DNA from: an uncultured Dyadobacter sp.
GTDB lineage: Bacteria; Bacteroidota; Bacteroidia; Cytophagales; Spirosomataceae
NCBI RefSeq assembly: GCF_946482605.1
Contig: NZ_CAMLSE010000057.1
Location: 1 to 31,758, forward strand
Reading direction: 5' to 3'
DNA: 31,758 nucleotides
Shown here: positions 22,759 to 31,257 of the stretch, piece after piece
How the letters are laid out: every line of letters begins with the position of its first letter
Position numbering within the stretch: position 1 is the stretch's first letter
Notes under the pieces: model-generated
Seen by the model: the letters and a program-made list of their open reading frames with translations, nothing else
Database searches by the model: none
Told to the model about the DNA's origin: nothing
Position numbers and translations under genes: made by a program

Positions 22759-24546
22759 ATGCAAGAGATTGTTTTCAAGCAAACGAACAATGTCTTTCTG
22801 GATAATGGTATAATCGGTTTGTATCACTATCTGAAAAAAGGCACCCGCGAGGAATTGCCGTCCTGGCTAGCTCCCTTAGAGCAATTTAGCTTGGAGGAAG
22901 GGACACATTTTGCTTTGACTCGGGATGAATTGCGAATTACGCATGAACGCTTATTTGATCTTCTCGAAGAGGTGTATTATGCCATGGGGAAAGACATCTA
23001 TGACACATATACTACAAAGCAGGAAAGTGAAGGCGGCAACCTCTTTTTTAGTGAAAGCGGGTTGTTATTGGGTCGATTTCCAAAGATGAATACCTATGGT
23101 GCTACCGAACTACTCACTAACAATGCCCAGGGTGTTACTCGCTACGAAATGAATACCCGTAAGATTGCCGCAATTGAAAAGGATAGTGAAGCTCTGGCGA
23201 CTACCATTAAGGAAGAATTCGGAAAGGCCAATATCAAAATGCTAAGCAAAATATATTTCAATGAGCCCTATACCAAGCTGACCCGCTTAGAAAAACCTGT
23301 TAGTGCATATTTTGAGACAGGGCCTAACAGCTGTTATCTCACAGGAGAATCCGTAAAACGGTTGGTGGACGGTCAGAATATTTCACCCTTTATCTCAGGA
23401 ATAACCAACTTCAATTCGCACCTGAGCACAAGCGACAAGAAAATCAGTTGGAAGACACTCTATCTCAGTCGATTTGCACCTGCGACATGCTTGTATGTGT
23501 ACCCTAATAAGTTGCGTGAGGGGTTGAACGTCTATTTTGTTTATTCTGATACGCTTACAAATCTCAACGAGCTGCTTTCAGAAAAACTTTTTGGCGGTTT
23601 GTTGAAGGATAGAGATGTTTTGAAGCAGCAGGAGTTTTTGGCCAACTTTCCGAAAAATGACGACAATAACCCGCTTGGGAAAAGCTTCGATTACATTGGT
23701 CCAAATGAGAATTTGTTCTACCTACTTTTCACCTTTTTAAAGAATGTTTTAGGCCAAAAACCCGCTGCCGAAACTTTGCAGCTATTTCAAGCGATGGGAA
23801 TAGCCGATAAGAGTGTGGGATTAATATCAATTCGTGCTGACGCATTTGCATCTACCATGCGCCCAAGCCATTTCGAATATTTGAGTCATTTCCGGTATTC
23901 GATTTCAATCATCAATGATTTAGAGAGAGAGGGGGTCAATTTCCGGTCGGTATTGGGAAGCCTGAAATTGATAAAGCCCTCGTTGAAGGGTGGGCAGAAC
24001 AGCTATGCACTTGAAAGACAATTGCGTGAGAAGGTGCTTGGTCAGCTATTAAATGGAAAAAGCATCTTGAATGATATAGAAAGCTATTATCAGGATTGTT
24101 ACGGATATCTTCTCGACACGCTAAATGATCCCTCAAAAAGTATAGGTTATAAAAACTACTATCAAGTTTTTGACTTTCTGATCGGTTACGAAAAAATTAT
24201 AAACCCAATTATTATGGAGAATTCAGACTTGCAAAGCCGCGCTCTTAAACTCGGAGCGCAGGTCGGGCAGGGCATACTAGGCTATGCCGATAACGACCGA
24301 AAAGCGAATGCCCGACAAGGAAGAAAGTACATTATCAGCTTGCGTAAGGCGAATCAGTTTGACAGGTTCATGGCAGAACTGTCACGCATTCAAACACGCT
24401 TTATGCTGAACTACAGCCGGGATCTCATGGAAGGGATCAATGCCGACAATTACTCCTGGCTTAAACAGTTTATCATTATCTCCGCACTCAATCAAATTAA
24501 TTCAGAACTCAATCCTAAATCAGCAAATACCAATGAAAACAAATAG
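22759..24546 (+). CDS. cas8b: Type I CRISPR Cascade large subunit, Cas8 (Cas8b/Cst1-like)
   Basis: A 595-aa protein, first gene of the cas operon. Its position directly before cas7-cas5-cas3, its size and the opening (NNVFLDNGIIGLYHYL) fit the Cas8b/Cst1-type large subunit, which recognises the PAM and recruits Cas3. Canonical Cst1 proteins carry two CxxC zinc pairs; here the equivalent places appear as SCYLTGES (Cys192) and ATCLYVYP (Cys244), so each pair has lost one Cys. The zinc site is therefore probably missing. The stop overlaps the cas7 start by 14 bp. Subtype assignment rests on gene context plus weak sequence recall, so a different Cas8 subfamily is possible. Confidence 0.8.
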   Translation: MQEIVFKQTNNVFLDNGIIGLYHYLKKGTREELPSWLAPLEQFSLEEGTHFALTRDELRITHERLFDLLEEVYYAMGKDIYDTYTTKQESEGGNLFFSESGLLLGRFPKMNTYGATELLTNNAQGVTRYEMNTRKIAAIEKDSEALATTIKEEFGKANIKMLSKIYFNEPYTKLTRLEKPVSAYFETGPNSCYLTGESVKRLVDGQNISPFISGITNFNSHLSTSDKKISWKTLYLSRFAPATCLYVYPNKLREGLNVYFVYSDTLTNLNELLSEKLFGGLLKDRDVLKQQEFLANFPKNDDNNPLGKSFDYIGPNENLFYLLFTFLKNVLGQKPAAETLQLFQAMGIADKSVGLISIRADAFASTMRPSHFEYLSHFRYSISIINDLEREGVNFRSVLGSLKLIKPSLKGGQNSYALERQLREKVLGQLLNGKSILNDIESYYQDCYGYLLDTLNDPSKSIGYKNYYQVFDFLIGYEKIINPIIMENSDLQSRALKLGAQVGQGILGYADNDRKANARQGRKYIISLRKANQFDRFMAELSRIQTRFMLNYSRDLMEGINADNYSWLKQFIIISALNQINSELNPKSANTNENK

Positions 24547-25426
24547 CCTGACCATCACGTATCTGTCAAAAGTGTCATTTGCGAGCCTGAATGGCGGCGA
24601 CAAAGAAGTTGACAACATTGTAACAATCAAAAAAGTCACGCTTGATAATGGCGAGCAATTGCCCTATTTATCATCGCAGGCAGTACGGCGTGCATTGCGA
24701 GACAAGCTGGAAGAATTAGGTTGGACAGTATCTCCTGTATCAAAAGCTAGTGAAGAAAAAGGGGCTGCTAAAACAAAGCTCGATCCCGTCCAGTACATAG
24801 ATGATGACTTGTTTGGATTTATGGACGCGGCTAAGGGAGCGGATGGTGGAAAGGGACGTGCAACGGTTCGAACCTCTCCGGTAAGAGTCGAGGCCTTGTT
24901 AGCATTAACATCTTTCAAAGAGGATTTAGATTACGGTACCAATTTTATGGCAAAAGAGGTTGGCGGGCAACCAAATATCTTTGAAACCGAAATTCATTCA
25001 GGTATTTATCGGGGCACCATCTTAATTGAACTGGATCGCGTTGGAACCGATGCTGGTTTTGTGGAAGATTTATCGGCAAAAGAAAAGGCCAATAGGGTTA
25101 ATGGCTTGCTGGATGCATTTCAGACACTTTGGAGTTCCGGTCGGCAATCGAGATTTCTAGCCGATATTTCACCCAAATTTCTGGCTGCTGCCTGCATGAA
25201 GTCTAAGAATCCGATCTTTTTGGAAGCATTGCAGGTCGATAAAGGGAATGTGAATGTTGAAGCATTGCAGAGCGTTGTTTCCGACTATTCCGATTTTATC
25301 CAGGACAGTTTATTCGCTGCTCAAGAAGGTGTTTTTGGTAAGGCAGACGGGGTTGTTAGTCTTCGTGAGGGTTTTAAGCAAATGAAGCAATGGGTTAACT
25401 CTCATTATGGTGTCGAAGCAAACTGA
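24533..25426 (+). CDS. cas7: Cascade backbone subunit Cas7 (Cst2/DevR-like)
   Basis: 297 aa from the ATG at 24533 (MKTNSLTITYLSKVSFASLN), chosen because it matches the family N-terminus and overlaps the cas8 stop by 14 bp; the longer frame to 24440 only reads into cas8. The RRM-fold features GGDKEVDNIVTIKK and LPYLSSQAVRRALRD are typical of the Cas7 DevR/Cst2 family. Several copies form the crRNA-binding filament of Cascade. The stop lies 7 bases before the probable cas5 start. Confidence 0.9.
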   Translation: MKTNSLTITYLSKVSFASLNGGDKEVDNIVTIKKVTLDNGEQLPYLSSQAVRRALRDKLEELGWTVSPVSKASEEKGAAKTKLDPVQYIDDDLFGFMDAAKGADGGKGRATVRTSPVRVEALLALTSFKEDLDYGTNFMAKEVGGQPNIFETEIHSGIYRGTILIELDRVGTDAGFVEDLSAKEKANRVNGLLDAFQTLWSSGRQSRFLADISPKFLAAACMKSKNPIFLEALQVDKGNVNVEALQSVVSDYSDFIQDSLFAAQEGVFGKADGVVSLREGFKQMKQWVNSHYGVEAN

Positions 25427-25433
25427 GACTGAT

Positions 25434-26141
25434 ATGCTATTCTGCACTGTTCATTTAAAGTCTGTGACTGCTTCATTCCGCAATCCTGACTTCCAAAATT
25501 TTCATAAATCGTTTGCATTACCGCCCCCAACCGCTTTGGCTGGAATAGCAGGTGCTGCCCTCGGCCTTAACCCAAAAGCGGCGCAGGCATTTCTTGTGGA
25601 TGATGCTTTTGAAATAGGAGTAACCGGTTTAAGCAAAGGGATGGCTCGCGACTTATGGAAATACGACACGCTGCCTGGCAGAAGTGTCATTACACGGGAG
25701 CTATACATTAATAGTGAGTTTCATATCGCGTTCGGATGCGAAAATCACGAGTCAGTTGAGAAACTTTATGCGGCATTCAGATCACCTGTTTACTCATTGA
25801 CATTGGGTCAAAGTGATTCACTTGCAAAGATTGGCCGGATACAGCTCACGGATAAAACCGAGCAGGGCCATACCCTAAACCACACACTGGTAGAAGGCGA
25901 CATTGTGCCGCTAATTCTCGAACAAGCACTACTCGGCGGGAGTTATTCGTTGACTATCAGCCAAAATGATCCGGTAGCTTACAATTTACCTACCCGGTTT
26001 TTGTATGAATCAGATTATGGTGTCCGACGTGTTGTGGCTCGAAAGCTGTTTTCATTTGTAGGGCCGGCTGTCACAATTCAAAATCGATCTTTCAAGGGTG
26101 TAAGGAGTGACGATGTATTTATACCCACATTCTTATTTTGA
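25434..26141 (+). CDS. cas5b: Cascade subunit Cas5
   Basis: 235 aa from the ATG at 25434. That start places the family N-terminus (FCTVHLKSVTASFRNPDFQNFHKSFALPPPTALAGIAGAALGL in outline) at residue 3, whereas the ATG at 25407 adds nine unrelated residues. Cas5 caps the 5' handle of the crRNA. The FR-N-P and LPPPTALAG motifs identify the family. Its 3' end overlaps the cas3 start. Confidence 0.88.
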   Translation: MLFCTVHLKSVTASFRNPDFQNFHKSFALPPPTALAGIAGAALGLNPKAAQAFLVDDAFEIGVTGLSKGMARDLWKYDTLPGRSVITRELYINSEFHIAFGCENHESVEKLYAAFRSPVYSLTLGQSDSLAKIGRIQLTDKTEQGHTLNHTLVEGDIVPLILEQALLGGSYSLTISQNDPVAYNLPTRFLYESDYGVRRVVARKLFSFVGPAVTIQNRSFKGVRSDDVFIPTFLF

Positions 26142-28476
26142 CAGTATGCTTGATCACCTCTACGCGAAGCCAGACGAAAGTCTGTCGGTGCATACCGATT
26201 TAGTATTGGAAGCAACGTTGGCATTGAAGGAGCGTTACGAGTCGGCAATGCAATTGGGCGATGCTTTTTGGAAGGATGCAATTATAGCGGCCCTGTTTCA
26301 CGACTTCGGAAAGGCTACCGGTAATTTTCAGGAAACCATGGAACGGGCCAGAAAAAATCTGAAAGCAGATCCGAGTAGGCATATCCGACATGAATTCATT
26401 TCGGGGATGCTGCTGGCATTTCATACAGTACTTCCAAACAGAGCCAGATTAGATTTGACACCAAATCCAGCGCAGTTACTGGCTATCTTTTCACACCATA
26501 AATCGCTCACCAATGATTTATTCGGTGATGAAGGAATGAAACCCCTTTTATTGGATACAATCAATAGCCAGTTATTTATTGAGTATGTGCAAATTCGATT
26601 AAACGAACTTACTCCGGCCCACACGGGATATTTGAATGGGATATCCGACGCAATCGATATGATTGGGAGGCTCCGAGATTTCGGTAAAGGGATGCTCGAC
26701 CAAATCGTCTGTGCAAAGGAAAAAGTATTCTCACTACTCTGGACACAGATTAAAGCGGCCGATGGGCATAAGTACAGGGACATCTATATCTATCACAAAG
26801 CAATCCTAAACATTGCAGACTGGTCGGCCTCCGGGCACAGGCCACTTGAACAACCGCTTCATTACAGACCCGAAGAGCTAAAATTGAAACTACACGAGCG
26901 GGCAGAACGCCAAAACCGCAGGTTTGATGATTGGCGGGCATTTCAGCAGGCCAGTATAGTGTCCGGAAATGTGTTGGCAATCGCCCCGACTGGTAGCGGC
27001 AAAACCGAAGCTTCTCTACTCTGGGCTTCGCAACGGCAAGGCTGGGAAAAGATCTTGTTCTTGCTGCCTACACGTGTAACGGCAAATGCGCTTTATCTCC
27101 GCCTGGATGAATATTTTGGTAAAACAGACGAAATAAACCCTGAACCCTACACTGCAGTCGTGCATTCATCTGCGAAGATGTTCAGGCAGGATTTAGATAA
27201 AAACTACGAGGAGCTTTCATATTATCGTGAAGCCGGTTTTTTCAAAGCTGTGACCGTCGCCACTGTGGATCAAATGCTGACGCAGGGGTTCAATCTCGGC
27301 TGGTGGGAAATGAAGACTTTTCATTTATTCAGGGCAAAAGTTATTATCGACGAAGTACATGCTTACCAGCCTTATACACTCGGACTATTGGTGGCAAGCA
27401 TCGAATATCTCCGGAAAAAATGGCAAACTGAATTCTACATCATGACGGCGACAATGCCCACGCAACTTTTAGAAATTCTCACGAATGCATTAGGCGGAGA
27501 ACCTAATGTCACACTTCTTAAAGATCATGAGTTACTTGATAAAGCAAGAAATACTTACCGGGTTGTCGAAAACACAGTTGATGAGTTATCTGACGAAATA
27601 GAAGGTCGGCTTAAAGCTGGCAAAAAAGTGTTGCTGGTAGTAAATACTGTTGACGAAGCGATTCGCATTTATGACGCATACAAATCGTATGAATGCCTTC
27701 TTTATCATTCTCGATTCACGGTCAAAGATAGGAATGAGAAGGAAAAGCTAATTTTAAAACGAGAAGAAGAACCTTCTGGCCAAGGCTTTTTGCTTATAGC
27801 CACGCAGATCGTCGAGGTATCACTCGATATCGATTATGATTTTCTTTATACCGAAAACGCACCAATAGATGCGATCATTCAACGGGCGGGGCGAGTAAAT
27901 CGAAAGCGCGACGATTCAAAAGAGACGGAGGTAATCATTTTCCCCCATCGTGAAGCAAGCCAACATATTTATGAAGAAGCTAAAAAGTCCGGGCAACCAG
28001 CTTACCCGGTTCTGACGAAAACATGGGAGGTGCTTCTGCAACATAATGGTGAAAAATTATCAGAGGCGGAGTTATTGAAAATGGTTGATGAAGTTTATAA
28101 AGATTGGACCGTCGCCGAAGATAGTAGCTTTAAAGACGCCAAGCTTAAATACAGGGAGATTCAAGAAACCCAAAAATTCGTCTATGATAACAGCAACGAA
28201 AATGAAGCAGCTTACACACGTGAAGGATTAGATTCGGTTAATGTGATTCCATCCATATTCCAACAAGAATTAAGTGAAAAATCTGCTCGTGATAAAAGCA
28301 AGCATGAAGTCAGTATTAGTAAAAGAAGGTGTTTGACGGCAAAGAGAGAAGGGAGAACTGAAAAAGATTTGAAACACGAATGGTTCTTGTACCTGGATTG
28401 TAACTATGATTTCGACAAAGGGGTGCAATTCAAACACAAAGAGAATGATAACACGCCGCTAACTGTAATGCTATAA
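26113..28476 (+). CDS. cas3: CRISPR helicase-nuclease Cas3 (HD plus DExH)
   Basis: 787 aa from the ATG at 26113, chosen because AAGGAG ends 5 bases before it. The start overlaps the cas5 end by 29 bp. The N-terminal HD nuclease has H in SVHTDLV, HD in ALFHDFGKATGNF, and HIRHEF. The superfamily 2 helicase follows: Walker A IAPTGSGKTEA near residue 291, Walker B IIDEVHAY near residue 413, motif III MTATMP, and motif VI QRAGRVNR. Cas3 is recruited by Cascade to nick and degrade target DNA. All key motifs are intact, so interference could be functional. Confidence 0.95.
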   Translation: MYLYPHSYFDSMLDHLYAKPDESLSVHTDLVLEATLALKERYESAMQLGDAFWKDAIIAALFHDFGKATGNFQETMERARKNLKADPSRHIRHEFISGMLLAFHTVLPNRARLDLTPNPAQLLAIFSHHKSLTNDLFGDEGMKPLLLDTINSQLFIEYVQIRLNELTPAHTGYLNGISDAIDMIGRLRDFGKGMLDQIVCAKEKVFSLLWTQIKAADGHKYRDIYIYHKAILNIADWSASGHRPLEQPLHYRPEELKLKLHERAERQNRRFDDWRAFQQASIVSGNVLAIAPTGSGKTEASLLWASQRQGWEKILFLLPTRVTANALYLRLDEYFGKTDEINPEPYTAVVHSSAKMFRQDLDKNYEELSYYREAGFFKAVTVATVDQMLTQGFNLGWWEMKTFHLFRAKVIIDEVHAYQPYTLGLLVASIEYLRKKWQTEFYIMTATMPTQLLEILTNALGGEPNVTLLKDHELLDKARNTYRVVENTVDELSDEIEGRLKAGKKVLLVVNTVDEAIRIYDAYKSYECLLYHSRFTVKDRNEKEKLILKREEEPSGQGFLLIATQIVEVSLDIDYDFLYTENAPIDAIIQRAGRVNRKRDDSKETEVIIFPHREASQHIYEEAKKSGQPAYPVLTKTWEVLLQHNGEKLSEAELLKMVDEVYKDWTVAEDSSFKDAKLKYREIQETQKFVYDNSNENEAAYTREGLDSVNVIPSIFQQELSEKSARDKSKHEVSISKRRCLTAKREGRTEKDLKHEWFLYLDCNYDFDKGVQFKHKENDNTPLTVML

Positions 28477-28479
28477 AAC

Positions 28480-29154
28480 ATGCCCACCCAAACCACCCTC
28501 CCCCTCACCACCGTTACCTTCCCCGAAGTATCTCTGCGCACGCGTGATGGACATAAGCTTCGCGGGTATTTTGGAGAACTGTTCCGCGAACATTCGCCGA
28601 TTTTGCATAATCATTATGAGGACGGCAGCTTGCGTTATGGATATCCTTTGGTTCAGTATAAGGTTTTACACAATTTGCCTACGCTAGTCGGGCTTAGGGA
28701 CGGGGCGTCGCTTTTAGCGCAGCTGTTTTTGCAAATACGGGAGCTGGATCTGGATGGTGAGAAAATTCCGGTGTTGAGCAAACACATCCGTCACGAACAA
28801 GCTGCCATCGGGCTGAGCGAGGATTTGCACAAATACAAATTTGAGACCCTCTGGATGGCGCTCAATCAGGAAAATTTCCGCGATTATAGAAATCATACAG
28901 AAGCCGGGCAGCAAGCGCAACTCAAACGCGTACTGATCAGTCAGCTTTTAGCGGTTTTCAAGGATGTAGGTTTGTGGCTAGGTCCTGACGACCGCATTAT
29001 GCTTCACCTGGATGTTACAGAGCGGGCTACGCAGTTCAAAAACCAAACGATGCTGGCATTTGCCGGGACATTTACTTCCAATATCATTTTACCCGACGGG
29101 CTGGGTTTGGGCAAGCAGGTCGCGCGGGGATTCGGATCGGTTAAACGCATTTAA
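28480..29154 (+). CDS. cas6: CRISPR pre-crRNA endoribonuclease Cas6-like protein
   Basis: 224 aa, starting 3 bp after the cas3 stop. The C-terminus GLGLGKQVARGFGSVKRI is a Gly-rich loop typical of Cas6. The central text LHNHYEDGSLRYGYPLVQYKVL matches a Bacteroidota Cas6 subfamily and includes candidate catalytic His residues. It should cut the array transcript 8 nt upstream of each repeat end, leaving ATTGAAAC handles. Its base composition is visibly richer in GC than that of cas3 directly before it. Confidence 0.8.
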   Translation: MPTQTTLPLTTVTFPEVSLRTRDGHKLRGYFGELFREHSPILHNHYEDGSLRYGYPLVQYKVLHNLPTLVGLRDGASLLAQLFLQIRELDLDGEKIPVLSKHIRHEQAAIGLSEDLHKYKFETLWMALNQENFRDYRNHTEAGQQAQLKRVLISQLLAVFKDVGLWLGPDDRIMLHLDVTERATQFKNQTMLAFAGTFTSNIILPDGLGLGKQVARGFGSVKRI

Positions 29155-29167
29155 ACAACCCGAACCT

Positions 29168-30202
29168 ATGCAACTACACGTGAATTCTTATGGAACGTAT
29201 GTGCATGTACGTGACAAGATGTTCGAGGTGCGGCGGAAAACCGAGAATGGTGAGATCGATAAAAAACAATACTCGGCTCAAAAGGTGACGCACATCATTA
29301 TGACTACCGGCACGATGCTGAGTACGGATGCGATTAAGCTCGCTATGCAAAACAATGTCGATATCGTTTTTGTGGAGCAGGATGGCGACCCGATCGGGCG
29401 GGTTTGGCATTCCAAACTGGGCAGTACCACCCGGATTCGCAAGGCACAGCTGGAAGCAAGCTTGTCCAAAGTGGGGGTCAAGCAAACGAAAACCTGGCTT
29501 TTGACCAAAATGGGCAATTAGGCCCAGTTTATCAAAGATCTGAAAAAACACAGGGCACAGCACGCCGACTTTTTGAATGACAAACTTATCCGGATGGAGG
29601 CATTGTGTGTTTCGGTCAATACCCTGGAAGCTAATCGTGTAAGCGAAATTGCGGACACTTTACGCGGATTGGAAGGGACGGCCGGCAGACTTTATTTTGA
29701 GACGCTGAGTTATGTACTCCCGAATGATTATCAGTTCAATGGTCGCAGCAGTCGACCTGCACTCGACGCATTTAATGCATTCCTGAATTACGCTTACGGA
29801 ATTTTATATAGCAAAACGGAAAAAAGTCTGATTATCGCGGGCATTGATCCATACCTGGGTTTCCTGCATCGCGACGATTATAATCAGCTGAGCATGGTCT
29901 ATGATTTCATTGAACCATACCGGATTTATGCCGACGAGGTTGTTTTCCGGCTTTTCACGGCCAAAAAAGTAAACAAATCTCACACCAGTCCGCTCGCCGG
30001 GCGCGATGGAAAACCCGGCGCGACGCTGAATGCGGAAGGCAAAGCATTGCTGGTCACGACGTTTAATGAATTTATGGACAATGATCCGATCCGGCATCGG
30101 GGGCGCAATCTGTGCCGCAGTCATTGTATCCAGCTGGATGCACACCAGTTTGCGAATGAGCTCATTGGAAAAGGCGAAAACAGAAAAGAGGAAATACCAT
30201 GA
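29168..30202 (+). pseudogene. cas1: cas1 interrupted by one in-frame amber codon
   Basis: The frame from the ATG at 29168 (MQLHVNSYGTYVHVRD) to the TGA at 30200-30202 is 344 codons plus stop, a normal Cas1 length. Codon 118 (29519-29521) is TAG, directly after LLTKMGN. Both sides are in the same frame and read as Cas1. The family pattern at this site is a K-x-x-N-Q segment, so a single C-to-T change of CAG is the simplest explanation. The catalytic residues all lie after the stop: E169 (LEGTAGRL), H234 (FLHRDD) and E249 (DFIEPYR). The 117-aa product would be inactive. Restart at the ATG at 29573 could give a 209-aa C-terminal fragment holding the active site but lacking the N-domain. Confidence 0.9.
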
Positions 30203-30489
30203 TCGTGTGGGTACTTTATGATATCGAAAAGGACAGGGCGCGGACCAAAGCCGCGAAAGCCTGCATGCAGGCCGGGCTCTACCGCGTCCAGTTTTCCTGT
30301 TTTCTGGGTACGCTGACGCCCAATGCGAAAGACACACTCCGGCTGCAATTGGAGGATTTGATCGACGAGGAAAAAGACAAGGTTTACATTTTTCCAATGA
30401 GCCGCGACGAGTTGCAGCAAACGATACTGCTGGGCCAGGCATTTGACAAAAAAGTAGTAACTGACGAAATCCGCGCACTTTTCTTCTAG
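30199..30489 (+). CDS. cas2: CRISPR adaptation protein Cas2
   Basis: 96 aa with a ferredoxin-like fold start (MIVWVLYDIEKDRART, Asp8 conserved) and the family pattern RVQFSCFLGTLT. It overlaps the cas1 stop as ATGA, so its translation is normally coupled to cas1. The upstream amber codon could therefore reduce its expression by polarity. It acts as a dimer bridging Cas1 dimers during spacer integration. Confidence 0.93.
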   Translation: MIVWVLYDIEKDRARTKAAKACMQAGLYRVQFSCFLGTLTPNAKDTLRLQLEDLIDEEKDKVYIFPMSRDELQQTILLGQAFDKKVVTDEIRALFF

Positions 30490-30491
30490 CT

Positions 30492-31064
30492 ATGACTTTA
30501 ACTCCGTCGCATCTGATCGAATATTTGTTTTGCTCCCGTTTTACATATTTCGAGTATGTATTGGGCATTCCACAAAACGAAGAAAAGGACTACAAAGTCA
30601 TGCGGGGCAGAAATCTCCACGACGATCGCCTCGAACAAAATAAAGATTACCTGCGACGGCGACTGGGCGTAGTAGGCAAGCATTTGGATCAATACCTGAC
30701 CAATGAACAAATCCGCGGCCGGATCGACGAGGTGCTGGAATTGAACGACGGGACCATGGCGCCACTGGATTATAAATTTGCCGAATACAAAGACCGGGTT
30801 TACGACACGTACCGGACACAGCTGTACTGTTATGCGTGGCTGATCAAAGAGAATTTCAACAGACCTGTTGACCGTGGTTTTTTGGTATATACCCGTAGTC
30901 ACAACAAAGTGATCGAGGTGTCAATTGAAGAAAGTGATCTTGATCAGATCCGAATAGCCGCCGACGCAGTTTATGATATCATTGATCGAAATTTTTATCC
31001 GAAGGCGACAAAGTTCAAAGCGCGTTGTGTAACTTGTACATATCGCAACATTTGTGTTCGATAG
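30492..31064 (+). CDS. cas4: CRISPR adaptation nuclease Cas4
   Basis: A 190-aa RecB-like nuclease. The PD-(D/E)xK elements are GRIDEV, LDYKF and the QLYCYAW motif. The iron-sulphur cysteines are one near the N-terminus (YLFCSRF) and three at the C-terminus (CVTCTYRNIC). Cas4 trims prespacers and selects the PAM. It is the last gene of the operon, 2 bp after cas2 and directly before the leader, whereas many I-B loci place cas4 before cas1. Confidence 0.92.
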   Translation: MTLTPSHLIEYLFCSRFTYFEYVLGIPQNEEKDYKVMRGRNLHDDRLEQNKDYLRRRLGVVGKHLDQYLTNEQIRGRIDEVLELNDGTMAPLDYKFAEYKDRVYDTYRTQLYCYAWLIKENFNRPVDRGFLVYTRSHNKVIEVSIEESDLDQIRIAADAVYDIIDRNFYPKATKFKARCVTCTYRNICVR

Positions 31065-31257
31065 TCATCCGGTCGGCAATTTATTCAGGGCTTCAAGTTA
31101 TCAATGTACAATTAATTGACGTTGAAATAATTATGTTTCCGGAAGAGTCGCCATTTAATGTGAAAAATCGTTATTTGACGTATTGTGAAAAATAAAAAGC
31201 CGATATTGAGAATGGTATTTAATTTGTTCATTATCAATAACTTTCGCGACAGCACGG
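31065..31257 (+). promoter_or_regulatory. CRISPR leader
   Basis: A 193-bp AT-rich stretch between cas4 and the first repeat with no coding frame. It should hold the array promoter, which I could not place with confidence; the best -7-like box is TAACTTTC at 31238. TTAATTTGTTCATT (31219-31232) is the inverse of a 14-mer at the cas-region promoter (22209-22222), and the surrounding bases are also similar (22 of 27). Confidence 0.75.

Noticed and set aside
22677..22873. TGGCTAGCTC occurs at 22677-22686 and again inside cas8 at 22864-22873, suggesting a self-targeting guide.
   Set aside because: The match is not at the seed next to a handle and is short; probably coincidence.
29804..30568. A 254-codon minus-strand frame across cas1-cas2-cas4.
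   Set aside because: Antisense to conserved cas genes, with no domain features.
31190..31206. AAAAAGCC in the leader resembles the bases after the lone repeat's handle, a possible regulatory target.
   Set aside because: Only the A-run plus GCC matches, in AT-rich sequence, and no PAM could be defined.
22139..31257. Anti-CRISPR gene or a second interference system hidden in the locus.
   Set aside because: Apart from the 55-aa zinc ribbon, no spare coding space exists between the cas genes, and no effector of another CRISPR type is seen.
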